DNA of 64,000 nt from Frondihabitans sp. Leaf304 (GTDB lineage Bacteria > Actinomycetota > Actinomycetes > Actinomycetales > Microbacteriaceae): NCBI RefSeq assembly GCF_001423105.1, contig NZ_LMNV01000003.1:507883-571882 (forward strand), given 5' to 3'. Shown piece after piece: positions 26,970 through 35,594 of the stretch (position 1 is the first letter of the stretch; each line of letters starts with the position of its first letter). Below the pieces are notes generated by a model, which was not told the DNA's origin, ran no database searches, and saw only the letters and a list, made by a program, of their open reading frames with translations. The translations under genes were made by a program, and so were the position numbers.

Positions 26970-27021
26970 CGTATCGCGGACTCACAGACCTGCCGCGGCA
27001 GGCCTGCGAGTCCGCGATACG
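26970..27021. terminator. Nested hairpin between convergent TIGR01777 gene and glpK
   Basis: 14-bp outer stem CGTATCGCGGACTC / GAGTCCGCGATACG enclosing a perfect 14-bp palindrome CCTGCCGCGGCAGG. It probably acts as a bidirectional terminator. The arm shares CGCGTATCGC with the double palindrome at 9428. Confidence 0.7.
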
Positions 27022-27041
27022 TGGTGCGGCGTCAGGGTTGG

Positions 27042-28556
27042 CTAGAGAACGTCTTCGTCGACCCAGTCGAAGGTCTTCGTGACGGCCTTCTTCCAGAGGC
27101 GCATCTGGCGCTCACGCTCGGCGACGTCCATCGACGGCTCCCAGCGCTTCGACTCCTGCCAGTTGGCGCGGAGTTCGCCGAGGTTGGCCCAGAAGCCGAC
27201 GGCGAGACCCGCGGCGTACGCGGCGCCGAGGGCGGTGGTCTCGGCGACGACGGGACGCACGACGGGCACGTTGAGCAGGTCGGCCTGGAACTGCATGAGC
27301 GCGTCGTTGGCAGTCATGCCGCCATCGACCTTGAGCTCGGTGAGGTCGACACCCGAATCGGCGTTGACCGCGTCGAGCACCTCGCGGGTCTGGAATGCGG
27401 TCGACTCGAGAGCGGCACGAGCAATGTGGCCCTTGTTGACGTAGCGCGTGAGCCCCACGATCGCACCGCGGGCGTCGGAGCGCCAGTACGGCGCGAAAAG
27501 ACCGGAGAACGCCGGCACGATGTAGACGCCACCGTTGTCGTCGACCGTCGTCGCGAGCGTCTCGACCTCGGGCGCCGACTTGATGATGCCGAGGTTGTCT
27601 CGAAGCCACTGGATGAGCGATCCGGTGACCGCGATGGATCCTTCGAGGGCATAGTGCGGTGCCGCATCTCCGAGCTTGTAGCCAAGCGTGGTGAGCAGGC
27701 CGTTCTCGGAGTGGACGATCTCTTCGCCCGTGTTGAAGATGAGGAAGTTACCGGTGCCGTAGGTGTTCTTGGACTCGCCCTGGTCAAAGGCAGCCTGACC
27801 GAAGGTCGCCGCCTGCTGGTCGCCCAGGATGCCGGCGATCGGCACCTCGCGGAGAAGCGACGAGTCGCTCGCCATTCCGTAGACCTCGGACGACGACTTG
27901 ATCTCGGGGAGCATGGAAGCCGGGACGCCGAACACGTCGAGGATGTCTTGACGCCACTGGAGCGTCTCGAGGTCCATGAAGAGGGTGCGCGAAGCGTTGG
28001 TCACGTCGGTGACGTGGACGCCGCCCTTGGTGCCGCCGGTGAGGTTCCAGAGCACCCAGGTGTCGGTGGTGCCGAAGAGCAGGTCGCCGGCCTCGGCCTT
28101 CTCGCGGGCACCGTCGACGTTGTCGAGGATCCACACGATCTTCGTTCCGGCGAAGTAGGTCGCGAGCGGCAGGCCGACGATCGGCTTGAAGCGCTCGACG
28201 CCGCCGTCCTTGGCGAGGCGGTCGACGATCGACTGGGTGCGCGTGTCTTGCCACACGATGGCGTTGTAGACGGGCTCGCCGGTGTTCTTGTCCCACACCA
28301 CAGCGGTCTCGCGCTGGTTCGTGATGCCGATCGCCTTGATGTCGTGGCGGGTGATGTTCGCCTTCGACAGCGCCTGGCCGATGACCTCGCGGGTGTTGTT
28401 CCAGATCTCTTTCGGGTCGTGCTCGACCCAGCCCGCACGCGGGAAGATCTGCTCGTGCTCGAGCTGACCCGTCGAGACGATCGACCCCGAGTGGTCGAAG
28501 ATGATGGCCCTCGTCGAGGTGGTGCCCTGGTCGAGTGCGATGACGTATTCGCTCAC
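27042..28556 (-). CDS. glpK: Glycerol kinase
   Basis: Phosphorylates glycerol to glycerol-3-phosphate. At 504 residues it matches family length when started at GTG 28556 ([17 protein letters not shown]), which has GGAG six bases upstream. An ATG four codons earlier (28568) has a poorer site. The FGGY kinase motifs are present: phosphate loop [19 protein letters not shown]-like [23 protein letters not shown], and the C-terminal [19 protein letters not shown]. It is monocistronic; no glpF or glpD is nearby. The region upstream has candidate operators. Confidence 0.96.
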   Translation of the reverse strand: MSEYVIALDQGTTSTRAIIFDHSGSIVSTGQLEHEQIFPRAGWVEHDPKEIWNNTREVIGQALSKANITRHDIKAIGITNQRETAVVWDKNTGEPVYNAIVWQDTRTQSIVDRLAKDGGVERFKPIVGLPLATYFAGTKIVWILDNVDGAREKAEAGDLLFGTTDTWVLWNLTGGTKGGVHVTDVTNASRTLFMDLETLQWRQDILDVFGVPASMLPEIKSSSEVYGMASDSSLLREVPIAGILGDQQAATFGQAAFDQGESKNTYGTGNFLIFNTGEEIVHSENGLLTTLGYKLGDAAPHYALEGSIAVTGSLIQWLRDNLGIIKSAPEVETLATTVDDNGGVYIVPAFSGLFAPYWRSDARGAIVGLTRYVNKGHIARAALESTAFQTREVLDAVNADSGVDLTELKVDGGMTANDALMQFQADLLNVPVVRPVVAETTALGAAYAAGLAVGFWANLGELRANWQESKRWEPSMDVAERERQMRLWKKAVTKTFDWVDEDVL

Positions 28557-28782
28557 TGCTAACTCCATTGTTGTGGGTGTGAGCCGCCGACTAGGCGACT
28601 GCGCGGGTCGGCGCACCTCTATCCAAGGTGAACCACCTTTGAAATTAGTGGAGCGTGCACGGTCGCTACCAGCATGTGCACGGATGTGCAGTGCCGAGCT
28701 GGTGGGAGCTGCCGGCGCGGAGCCGGAGCGCCGGTGACGTGAACATCCGTGCACCCGGGGCCACTGTCCGCGCGCCCGACTT
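28557..28782. promoter_or_regulatory. glpK upstream region with two inverted repeats
   Basis: No gene. AAGGTG-AAC-CACCTT at 28625-28639 is a compact palindrome suited to a repressor. GTGCACGGATGT (28676-28687) pairs with ACATCCGTGCAC (28743-28754) across 55 bp. The regulator is not identified. Confidence 0.5.
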
Positions 28783-28867
28783 CCGAATTCGAAGGAGATC
28801 TGTGGAGGTGACCCCGTCGGATCCTGATGTCTTCGTTGGCGCGAGGCGGTTTCTCCTTCGAATTCGG
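28783..28867 (+). repeat. Palindromic element copy 3 (85 bp)
   Basis: Arms CCGAATTCGAAGGAGA and TCTCCTTCGAATTCGG are perfectly complementary. The core GACCCCGTCGGATCCTGATG is almost identical to copy 4, which lies 565 bp downstream in the same orientation. Confidence 0.93.
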
Positions 28868-28905
28868 AGCAGGGCCGGAGTCGGAAGCAGGGCCGGGGCC
28901 GGGGG

Positions 28906-29385
28906 CTAGTCGGTCGGGTCGCCGCGCATCAGGCGTTCGGCGTCGACCGATGCAAGGGCCGCGATCTCGCGCAACTGCTCGGCGACGCGCTCGTACCTCT
29001 CGACAAGTGGCATGCCGAAGCCAGCATCGGGGCTCTCCGACAGTTCGCGATATCCGGCCTGGGTCTCGGCGACCACTCGGAGGGCATCAGCGAGAGATCG
29101 GAGTTCCACCGCCACTGCCTTGTCGTAGGCCCGGGGCAGCCAGGCCATGCCGAGAATGTAGTGATCGGCGATGTCTCGAGCCGCGCCGATCCGGTCGGTG
29201 CGCGGCAGTGCGTCAAGCCACGCGAGGAAGAATCGCTCGGAGGCCTCGGCATGAGCATCGACGAAGGCCTCGTCGAGTGCCGAGAGGACGCCCCCGATCG
29301 GCCTACGAACGGCTATGGCCACGGCTTCCGTCGGGTCCGCCAGGACGGCCTCGCGGAGGGTACGGCCTTGAGCAGATGGGTTCAT
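28906..29385 (-). CDS. Unknown protein between two direct repeat copies
   Basis: About 159 residues, not recognised. It is helical and soluble, rich in Ala, Leu, Glu and Arg ([20 protein letters not shown], then [16 protein letters not shown]). There is no signal peptide, membrane helix or known motif. Starts at 29385 (MNPSAQGR) and 29400 (MLNTYMNP) are both possible and neither has a clear ribosome site; the start region is AT-rich for the genome. Repeat copies 3 and 4 flank it closely on both sides. A small gene in such a repeat-bounded block could be an inserted cassette. Confidence 0.65.
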   Translation of the reverse strand: MNPSAQGRTLREAVLADPTEAVAIAVRRPIGGVLSALDEAFVDAHAEASERFFLAWLDALPRTDRIGAARDIADHYILGMAWLPRAYDKAVAVELRSLADALRVVAETQAGYRELSESPDAGFGMPLVERYERVAEQLREIAALASVDAERLMRGDPTD

Positions 29386-29431
29386 ATAAGTATTCAACAT
29401 TGGAATAGGAGCAATCGGGCCGGCATTGCCC

Positions 29432-29516
29432 CCGAATTCGAAGGAGATCCGTGGAGGTGACCCCGTCGGATCCTGATGTCTTCGTTGGCGGGCGGCGGTT
29501 TCTCCTTCGAATTCGG
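29432..29516 (+). repeat. Palindromic element copy 4 (85 bp)
   Basis: Same arms as copy 3 and only a few core differences. It ends 23 bp before the GTG start of the permease gene, so it forms that gene's 5' region. Confidence 0.93.
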
Positions 29517-29539
29517 ACAGCGACGGCTACCGTCGACGC

Positions 29540-30640
29540 GTGACGACCACCCTGCCCGCGGCCCACGAGCACGGCGCGCCCCGCGACCCGGGCGCACCCC
29601 GCGACCCGGGCGGACCCCGCGACCCGGGCGCACAGCACGCACACGGGCCGCGCCGCGCATCCCGCCGCCTGCTGGTCGCGGGGCTCATCGTCGTCGCAGC
29701 TCTCGCGCTCGTCCGGATCACTACGGCGACCCTGCCGGCCGGGATCCTGCCCGACCATCTGCAAGATTTCGTCACTCTCACGCTGAGCGTCATCGTCGAG
29801 TCGATGCCGTTCGTGCTGCTCGGCATCGTGTTGTCGATCGTGGTGCAGGTGTGGCTGCCCGCCGGATTCTTCGCGGCCTGGCTGCCGCGCAACCCCACCG
29901 CGAGGCGGGCCGTCATCTCGCTGCTCGGCGTCTTCCTGCCGGTGTGCGAGTGCGGCAACGTGCCTCTCGCACGCGGACTCGTCGTGAAAGGCTTCTCGGT
30001 CTCCGACTCGATGACGTTCTTGATCGCCGCGCCCATCGTCAACCCGATCACGATCATCACGACCTATCAGGCGTTCGGGTGGAGCGATGGGATCCTCGTC
30101 TCGCGCGTTCTGGGCGGCTTCGTCGTCGCCAACCTGCTCGGCTGGCTCTACGCGAAGCAGCGCGACGAGCGGTCGCTGCTGACGAGGCAGTTCGATGCGG
30201 AGTGCAGGATCCCCGAGACCCCGCACGACCACCCGCACTCGCGACTGACGTCGTCTGCTGTGCTCTTCCGCCGCGAGATGTCGACCATGCTCCCCGCTCT
30301 CTTCGTCGGGGCCGCGATCGCCGGCGGTGTGCAGACGCTCGTGCCGAGATCGGTGCTGCTGACTCTGGGGTCGAACCCGCTCTGGTCGATCCTCGCGATG
30401 ATGGCGCTCGCCTTCGTCATCTCGATCTGCTCGAACGTCGACGCGTTCTTCGTGCTGCCGTTCGCGTCGACGTTCTTGCCGGGATCGATCGTCGCGTTCC
30501 TCGTCTTCGGGCCGATCGTCGACATCAAGATGCTGACGCTGCTCCGCACCACGTATCGACCGGTCGTGCTGGTGCAGATCTCCCTCGTCGTGGCGCTGGT
30601 CGCCGCGGCGCTCGGGCTGGCGGTGAACGCCCTTGCCTAG
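29540..30640 (+). CDS. COG0701 (UPF0718/YraQ-like) permease
   Basis: A 366-residue membrane protein with about eight helices in two halves. Each half begins with a conserved block: VFLPVCECGNVPLARGLV in the first (Cys-x-Cys after Pro-Val) and AFVISICSNVDAFFVLPF in the second. The N-terminal 35 residues hold repeats of APRDPG and several histidines (AAHEHG, HAHGP) and may bind metal. It starts at GTG 29540. Proteins of this family have been linked to thiol or metal(loid) export; the cysteines fit, but the substrate is unproven. It is coupled to the TIGR03943 gene. Confidence 0.88.
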   Translation: MTTTLPAAHEHGAPRDPGAPRDPGGPRDPGAQHAHGPRRASRRLLVAGLIVVAALALVRITTATLPAGILPDHLQDFVTLTLSVIVESMPFVLLGIVLSIVVQVWLPAGFFAAWLPRNPTARRAVISLLGVFLPVCECGNVPLARGLVVKGFSVSDSMTFLIAAPIVNPITIITTYQAFGWSDGILVSRVLGGFVVANLLGWLYAKQRDERSLLTRQFDAECRIPETPHDHPHSRLTSSAVLFRREMSTMLPALFVGAAIAGGVQTLVPRSVLLTLGSNPLWSILAMMALAFVISICSNVDAFFVLPFASTFLPGSIVAFLVFGPIVDIKMLTLLRTTYRPVVLVQISLVVALVAAALGLAVNALA

Positions 30641-31436
30641 GTTCTCGCTCGCTGCACTGAGTGCTCGGTGGCGCGGGGTCGCCCTCACGCTGATCATCGG
30701 GGTGACGACGCTGTGGCTCGCCGCGGCGGGTCAGCTCGTGCTCTACATCCACCCCAGATACGTCGTGTTCACGGTCGTGCTGACGGTGATCGGGATGGCG
30801 CTGGCGCTGCTCGCACTGGCACTGTCACCCGACGGCGATGACGAGCCGGGCCACGGCGGAGAGGACGCCCCGGCCGCCCAGCACGATGCAGCCGCGGGCG
30901 CGGAGGCACCCTCCCGCCGCAGCCGCATCCTCGGCACCGGCGGTCTCGTCGTCACGGCGGCCGTCGCGGCCAGCCTCGTCGTGCTGCCGCCCGCAACGCT
31001 CACCAGCGCCACCGCCGGCACTCGGGGTCTCGGTACGGCCGTCGTCACGACCTCGGGCGGCGATGCTCCCGCGACCGGCCCGACCTCGACGTACACGGTG
31101 CTCGACTGGGCGACGCGACTGCGCCAGTCGACCGACATCGGCACCTACGAGAACCAGTCGGTGGATGTGACCGGCTTCGTCAGCCCCTCCCCCGACGACC
31201 CCGACAACTCGTTCTTCGTCACGCGCTTCGTCGTCACCTGCTGCGCCGTCGATGCCCAACCGGTCGGCGTGCCCGTCTACGACCCGGGGTGGAGCAAAGA
31301 CCTGAAGAAGAACCAGTGGGTCAGGATCCGCGGATCGTTTGCCACCAACCCCAGCACCGCGTCGTCGGCCCCGATCACCCTGGCACCCCGAACCCTCACG
31401 AAGATCGCCCAGCCCCGTGACCCGTACCTCTACTGA
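30633..31436 (+). CDS. TIGR03943 family permease partner
   Basis: A 267-residue protein that regularly accompanies COG0701 permeases. The first two helices (TLWLAAAGQLVLYIHPRYVV and VVLTVIGMALALLALAL) are followed by an acidic/His loop, a third helix (LVVTAAVAASLVVLPPATL) and an external domain with VTGFVSP and the double cysteine RFVVTCCAVDAQPVGVPVY. It starts at TTG 30633 inside the end of the permease gene, an 8-bp overlap, so translation is coupled. The pair probably forms one transport unit. Confidence 0.88.
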   Translation: MPRFSLAALSARWRGVALTLIIGVTTLWLAAAGQLVLYIHPRYVVFTVVLTVIGMALALLALALSPDGDDEPGHGGEDAPAAQHDAAAGAEAPSRRSRILGTGGLVVTAAVAASLVVLPPATLTSATAGTRGLGTAVVTTSGGDAPATGPTSTYTVLDWATRLRQSTDIGTYENQSVDVTGFVSPSPDDPDNSFFVTRFVVTCCAVDAQPVGVPVYDPGWSKDLKKNQWVRIRGSFATNPSTASSAPITLAPRTLTKIAQPRDPYLY

Positions 31437-32682
31437 CTTCGGAGCGGCCGGCCCGGATGCCGACGACACCCCCCGCCAGCCGTCGTTCGCCCGTGCGTTC
31501 ACCGTCGTCGTGATCGTGCTGGCGCTCATCTGCACCGCCCTGGTCGTCGTGACTCAGAGCCGCGGACCCCGCCTCGACGAGACGCGCGTCGACGCCGCCG
31601 CGGTCACTCAGCGGACCGACCAGCAGGCCCGGCTGTTTCTCAACGAGTCGGTGTCGACGGTGCGCTCGAGCCAGGTGCGCGTCACGCCGACGACGCCGTT
31701 CACCGTGTCGACGGCCGGCACGGTGGTGACCGTCCAGTTCTCCCGGCGGCTGCACTCGGCGACGAGGTACTCCGTGGCCGTCGACGGGGTGACGAGCATC
31801 TTCGGGTCGCGCGACGCCGACGTCGAGACATCGTTCACCACAGCGAACGCCGAGGTGCTGACCCTCGACCGGTCGGCCACCGCCGGTGGCGTCGATCGCA
31901 TCGTCGAGGCCTCGGTGAACACGGTCGGGCGCGACGTCGTCTACGAGGCCCGGGGTATTCAGGCCTTCGCCTCGATCGGTACCGACCTCGTCGTCGCGGC
32001 CGACGACGGGGGCGCGTCGACCCTGTCGATCGTCGCCCGTGACGGAACCCGCGAAGACCTGCTCCTGCCCGGCCCCGGGCTCGTACGGAGCCTGTCTCTG
32101 GACGCGCCCACCGGGATCCTCGTCTTCGGGTTCACGGCCACGGGAGCCTCGCCCGACTCCGCCGAGCGTCTCTACACGATCGACCTCGCCGGCGTGCACC
32201 GAGCCGAGCCGCTCAAGGGCGCGGACCGACGGGCTCTCGTGACTACCGCCTGGGGCATGACACCCGGGGCACCGGTCGTCGTGACGCGCGCCCCCGGCGG
32301 CACCATCACGCGCGCCGATCTCGGACTCGAGGGCACGACGACGACTGTCTCGGCTGACTCTCTGACGGTGGGCGAACGATCGCTGATCGAGTCGGCGGGC
32401 ACCGTTCGCGCAGGATCCGACACGGCTCGCCTCGCGATCTCGGCCCGGTCGATCGTCGTCGGTTCGCGCGCGCTCTACACGGCGCCCTCCAGCTCGCGCC
32501 TGTCGTCGCTGGGCGTCTCGCCGAATGGCCAGTATCTGACGGTCGTGTCCGCTCCTGTCGGCGCTCGGTCGGATGGCGCGACGATCGCGCCGGCTCCCGT
32601 GGGGGCGACGACGCTCGTGCTCGACGCGGAGTCGGGCGCACTCGTCGCGAGCTTCGCGGGGGCGTCGCTGCACTGGAACTAG
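31417..32682 (+). CDS. Membrane-anchored exported protein
   Basis: A 421-residue protein. An N-terminal helix (VVIVLALICTALVVVTQSRG) after a 36-residue cytoplasmic head anchors an extracytoplasmic part. A first domain of about 100 residues has an Ig-like strand pattern (VRVTPTTPFTVSTAGTVV); the rest resembles a beta-propeller with repeated GTR/ADD turns. The GTG at 31417 overlaps the TIGR03943 gene by 20 bp; a longer frame from 31339 adds only Pro/Arg-rich antisense-like sequence. Function is unknown; co-transcription with the permease pair suggests an accessory role. Confidence 0.75.
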   Translation: MTRTSTDFGAAGPDADDTPRQPSFARAFTVVVIVLALICTALVVVTQSRGPRLDETRVDAAAVTQRTDQQARLFLNESVSTVRSSQVRVTPTTPFTVSTAGTVVTVQFSRRLHSATRYSVAVDGVTSIFGSRDADVETSFTTANAEVLTLDRSATAGGVDRIVEASVNTVGRDVVYEARGIQAFASIGTDLVVAADDGGASTLSIVARDGTREDLLLPGPGLVRSLSLDAPTGILVFGFTATGASPDSAERLYTIDLAGVHRAEPLKGADRRALVTTAWGMTPGAPVVVTRAPGGTITRADLGLEGTTTTVSADSLTVGERSLIESAGTVRAGSDTARLAISARSIVVGSRALYTAPSSSRLSSLGVSPNGQYLTVVSAPVGARSDGATIAPAPVGATTLVLDAESGALVASFAGASLHWN

Positions 32683-32700
32683 CTGGCTGGGAGACGCGTT

Positions 32701-32759
32701 GCGGACTAGCGGAGGCGCCGCGGACTAGCGGAGGCGCCGCGGCGCCTCGGGGAGTCCGC
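32701..32759. terminator. Tandem 19-mer and hairpin after the exported-protein gene
   Basis: A perfect tandem duplication of GCGGACTAGCGGAGGCGCC (32701-32738) is followed by GCGCCTC and AGTCCGC that pair with either copy, giving two alternative hairpins. It probably acts as a terminator. Confidence 0.6.
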
Positions 32760-32803
32760 GCGGCGTTTGCCGACGGGCGCGGGGGCGGTGGCGGGCCTAA
32801 GGT

Positions 32804-33077
32804 CCTGAATCCAGGTGCACTCGGCGTCGCTCTGTGCCGAGGTCCCGAACTCAGGACCAGCTGACCTGAGTTCAGGCGCATCCTCTCGCTCGTGCGGCCG
32901 ACTCAGGACAGCACGCCACGATTGGCCCCGAATTCAGGATCCGGGGCGCCGAGCACCTGAGCTCAGGAGCCCCCGGCCAAGGCGGCGTCGCACGAGTCAC
33001 CGAATTCAGGCGCGCGAGGCGGCCGCCCTTGACTACGTAGACAATTGCGTGTTCACTAGCTGCAGTCCCTGAATTGA
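32804..33077. repeat. Cluster of CCTGA-NN-TCAGG palindromes upstream of lacI
   Basis: Within 275 bp there are about eight variants of CCYGARYTCAGG. They are at 32804, 32844, 32865 (CCTGAGTTCAGG), 32901 (half), 32927, 32956 (perfect CCTGAGCTCAGG), 32999 and 33068 (half). Unit sequence is conserved while spacers are not. No gene lies here; it fills most of the lacI upstream gap. Confidence 0.8.
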
Positions 33078-33085
33078 CTACGCAG
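33029..33085 (+). promoter_or_regulatory. Candidate LacI-family operators
   Basis: TTGACTACGTAG (33029-33040, containing the palindrome CTACGTAG) recurs as TTGACTACGCAG (33074-33085), 45 bp apart, 38-94 bp before the lacI start. TTGACT could also serve as a -35 element. An autoregulatory site for the following LacI protein is inferred. Confidence 0.45.
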
Positions 33086-33122
33086 TCAGCCAATTAGACA
33101 CACCCACGGCAAAGGAGCCGAG

Positions 33123-34196
33123 ATGCCATCGACGCCCGCCGACGACAGCGCGAATCGCACCGCCCGCCCCGTGTCGATGATGGACGTCGCAGCAGCAGCC
33201 GGCGTCTCGCAGAAGACGGTCTCGCGGGTCGTCAACGATGAGCCGCACGTCTCCCCCGTCATCCGGGAGCGCGTCCTCGGCACGATCGCCGAGCTCGGTT
33301 TCCGCCCCAACTCCGCCGCCCGCGTGCTCAAGGGTCAGCGGTCTCGGCGCATCGGCGTCATCACGATCGCAACGACCCTGCACGGCCCGGCGTCCACCCT
33401 CGCCGCGATCGAGCGCGAGACCCGCACGCGCGGTTTCTCGCTCACGGTGGTCCGAACCGACGAGACGTCGCCCGAAGACCTGCAGCCCGCCGTCGACTCC
33501 CTCCTCGATCAGAACGTCGAGGCGATAGTGATCTCGGAACCGGTCGACCACCATCTGTCGACCCTCAGGATCCCTGCCGACGTCACCGTGCTCACCTTCG
33601 GACAGGGGCCCGACGAGATTCGCCCGGGCTCACTCGCCATCGCCATGGACGAGTCGGGCGGCGCTCGCGCGGCAACCGACCACTTGCTCGCTCTCGGCCA
33701 CGAGACGGTCTGGCACATCTCCGGCCCGACCGACTGGATCCCGGCCAACCGCCGGGTCGCCGGCTGGGCCGCCTCGCTCGAAGACGCCGGAGCCGCCCGC
33801 CACGAACCGCTCGTCGGCGACTGGAGTCCGCGCAGCGGTTTCGAGGCGATGAGCAAGCTGCTGCAGCGCCCCGACGTCACGGCCGTGTTCGTCGCCAACG
33901 ACCAGATGGCGATCGGCGCCATGTCGGCCATCCAGGCGAAGGGCCTTCGCGTGCCCGACGACATCAGCATCGTCGGCTTCGACGACAACCCGGTCGCCGA
34001 GTTTCTGGCCGTGCCCCTCACGACGATCCATCAGGACTTCGCCGAAGCAGCGCGCCAGGCGATGCACCGTCTCTTCCGCACCCTCGACGGCCACCCGCCG
34101 ATCGAGAGCGCCCGGCTCTTCGCTCCGCAGCTGGTCACCCGCAGCAGCACGGCGAAGCCGTCCCCCGACCGCCGCCGGGTGCGCCCGGTCGACTGA
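33123..34196 (+). CDS. LacI-family transcriptional regulator
   Basis: A 357-residue sugar-responsive repressor. The N-terminal HTH (SMMDVAAAAGVSQKTVSRVV) and hinge (NSAARVLKG) are typical. The periplasmic-binding-like core includes HISGPTDWIPANRRVAGW and VAGFD-like IVGFDDNPVAEFLAVPLTT. AAAGGAG lies before the ATG. It is 49 bp from the binding-protein gene and is probably co-transcribed with, and controls, the galactoside operon 33.1-39.6 kb. The inducer is presumably a galactoside. Confidence 0.94.
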   Translation: MPSTPADDSANRTARPVSMMDVAAAAGVSQKTVSRVVNDEPHVSPVIRERVLGTIAELGFRPNSAARVLKGQRSRRIGVITIATTLHGPASTLAAIERETRTRGFSLTVVRTDETSPEDLQPAVDSLLDQNVEAIVISEPVDHHLSTLRIPADVTVLTFGQGPDEIRPGSLAIAMDESGGARAATDHLLALGHETVWHISGPTDWIPANRRVAGWAASLEDAGAARHEPLVGDWSPRSGFEAMSKLLQRPDVTAVFVANDQMAIGAMSAIQAKGLRVPDDISIVGFDDNPVAEFLAVPLTTIHQDFAEAARQAMHRLFRTLDGHPPIESARLFAPQLVTRSSTAKPSPDRRRVRPVD

Positions 34197-34245
34197 CACC
34201 CGCGACCTTCTCCCCTTCCCTCGACGACGACGTCAGGAGTCACCG

Positions 34246-35583
34246 ATGACCCCCTCTCCCCCCACCCGCAGAGACCTGTTCCGCTGGGGCGCGGCAGCCG
34301 GAGGCACAGTCGCGCTCGGCGCGCTCCTGTCGGCCTGCTCGACCGGACCAGGATCCACGGCGGTCACCTCGGGTGCCGCCGACCTGTCGTTCTGGACTCA
34401 CGACGACGGCTACGTGAAGTTCTTCACGGAGGCTCTCCCCACCGCGGACGCCGCCACGAAGTACCAATACGCACTCGACATCACGAAGATCGCCGCCGCC
34501 GACATTCCGACGAAGCTGATCGCGCAGGCGGTTGCCAACACGGGGACGCCCGACGTGGTCGGCCTCGAGATCGGCGCGTTCGCCCGCACCCTTCGCGGCG
34601 ATATCGCGAAAGAGTTGCTGGTCGACCTCTCGCCCTCGATCGCCGACTACAAAGACGACCTCATCGGCGCACGGCTGACCCCGTTCTCGAAGGAGGGCAA
34701 GCTCTACGCCCTCGACTCCGACACCCCGCTCTGCGTCTACTACTACCGACCCGACCAGTTCAAGAAGCTCGGGATCCCCGACGACCTCGCGACGTGGGAG
34801 GAGTACGAGGCGGCGTTCGCGAAGCTGAACCCGTCGAAGGGCGTCTCGATGCACGCGGTGGCGACGAACGACCCGGGCGGGGCCGTCCAGAGCTACCAGA
34901 TCATGCTGCTGCAGCGCGGCGGCGATCTCTGGGACGTCGACGGCAACCTGACGATCGAGACGCCCGAGGCCGAAGAGACGCTCGCGTTCATCGCGAAGGG
35001 CGTCCAGTCCGGAGCCATCGCGACCGTCGCCGACATGTACGGGCCCAGCCTGCAGTCCGGCCTCAAGAGCTCGTCCATCGTGGGCGTCGACATGCCGTCC
35101 TGGTACGCCAGCTACGGCATCAAGCCGAACGTGCCCGAGCAGAAGGGCACCTGGAAGGTGCGGAAGCTGCCGGTGTTCGCCGGAGGCGGCCGGACGACCA
35201 GCGTCGGAGGCGGAACCGGGTTCGCCGCGATTCGCAACAAGCCTCTCTCTCAGGCGGGTGTCGACCTCGTTCTCTCGACTTACCTGAATGCCGACCAGCA
35301 GGTGAAGCGCTACCGCGACCTCGGCTACCTGCCCACGCTCCGGTCGGTCTTCGACGATCCGCGGCTCTCGGCTATCAGCGACCCGTACTTCGACGGCCAG
35401 CGGCTGTTCGGCGTCTACAAAGACGTGATCGACGACGTCCCGTCGCAGCATCAGAGCGCCGACACGGCGATCCTCCAGACCGTGCTCAGCGGCTACCTCC
35501 TGCAGGCCTACAAGGGTCAGCTCACCGCCAAGCAGGCACTCAGCGCCGCGGCCGACGATTTCCGCGGCCAGGCCCGCGCCTAG
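34246..35583 (+). CDS. Sugar ABC transporter substrate-binding lipoprotein
   Basis: A 445-residue extracytoplasmic solute-binding protein of the CUT1 class. The leader has a twin-arginine motif (TRRDLFRWG) followed by a hydrophobic stretch and lipobox LSAC, so it is probably exported folded and lipidated. Family markers include YKDDLIGARLTPF, LYALDSDTPLCVYYYR and the C-terminal TVLSGYLLQAYKGQLT. Neighbours (two CUT1 permeases, GH42 enzyme) point to a galactoside or galacto-oligosaccharide ligand. No ATPase is encoded here; a shared MsiK-like ATPase elsewhere is expected. Confidence 0.92.
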   Translation: MTPSPPTRRDLFRWGAAAGGTVALGALLSACSTGPGSTAVTSGAADLSFWTHDDGYVKFFTEALPTADAATKYQYALDITKIAAADIPTKLIAQAVANTGTPDVVGLEIGAFARTLRGDIAKELLVDLSPSIADYKDDLIGARLTPFSKEGKLYALDSDTPLCVYYYRPDQFKKLGIPDDLATWEEYEAAFAKLNPSKGVSMHAVATNDPGGAVQSYQIMLLQRGGDLWDVDGNLTIETPEAEETLAFIAKGVQSGAIATVADMYGPSLQSGLKSSSIVGVDMPSWYASYGIKPNVPEQKGTWKVRKLPVFAGGGRTTSVGGGTGFAAIRNKPLSQAGVDLVLSTYLNADQQVKRYRDLGYLPTLRSVFDDPRLSAISDPYFDGQRLFGVYKDVIDDVPSQHQSADTAILQTVLSGYLLQAYKGQLTAKQALSAAADDFRGQARA

Positions 35584-35594
35584 AAGGGACGACC

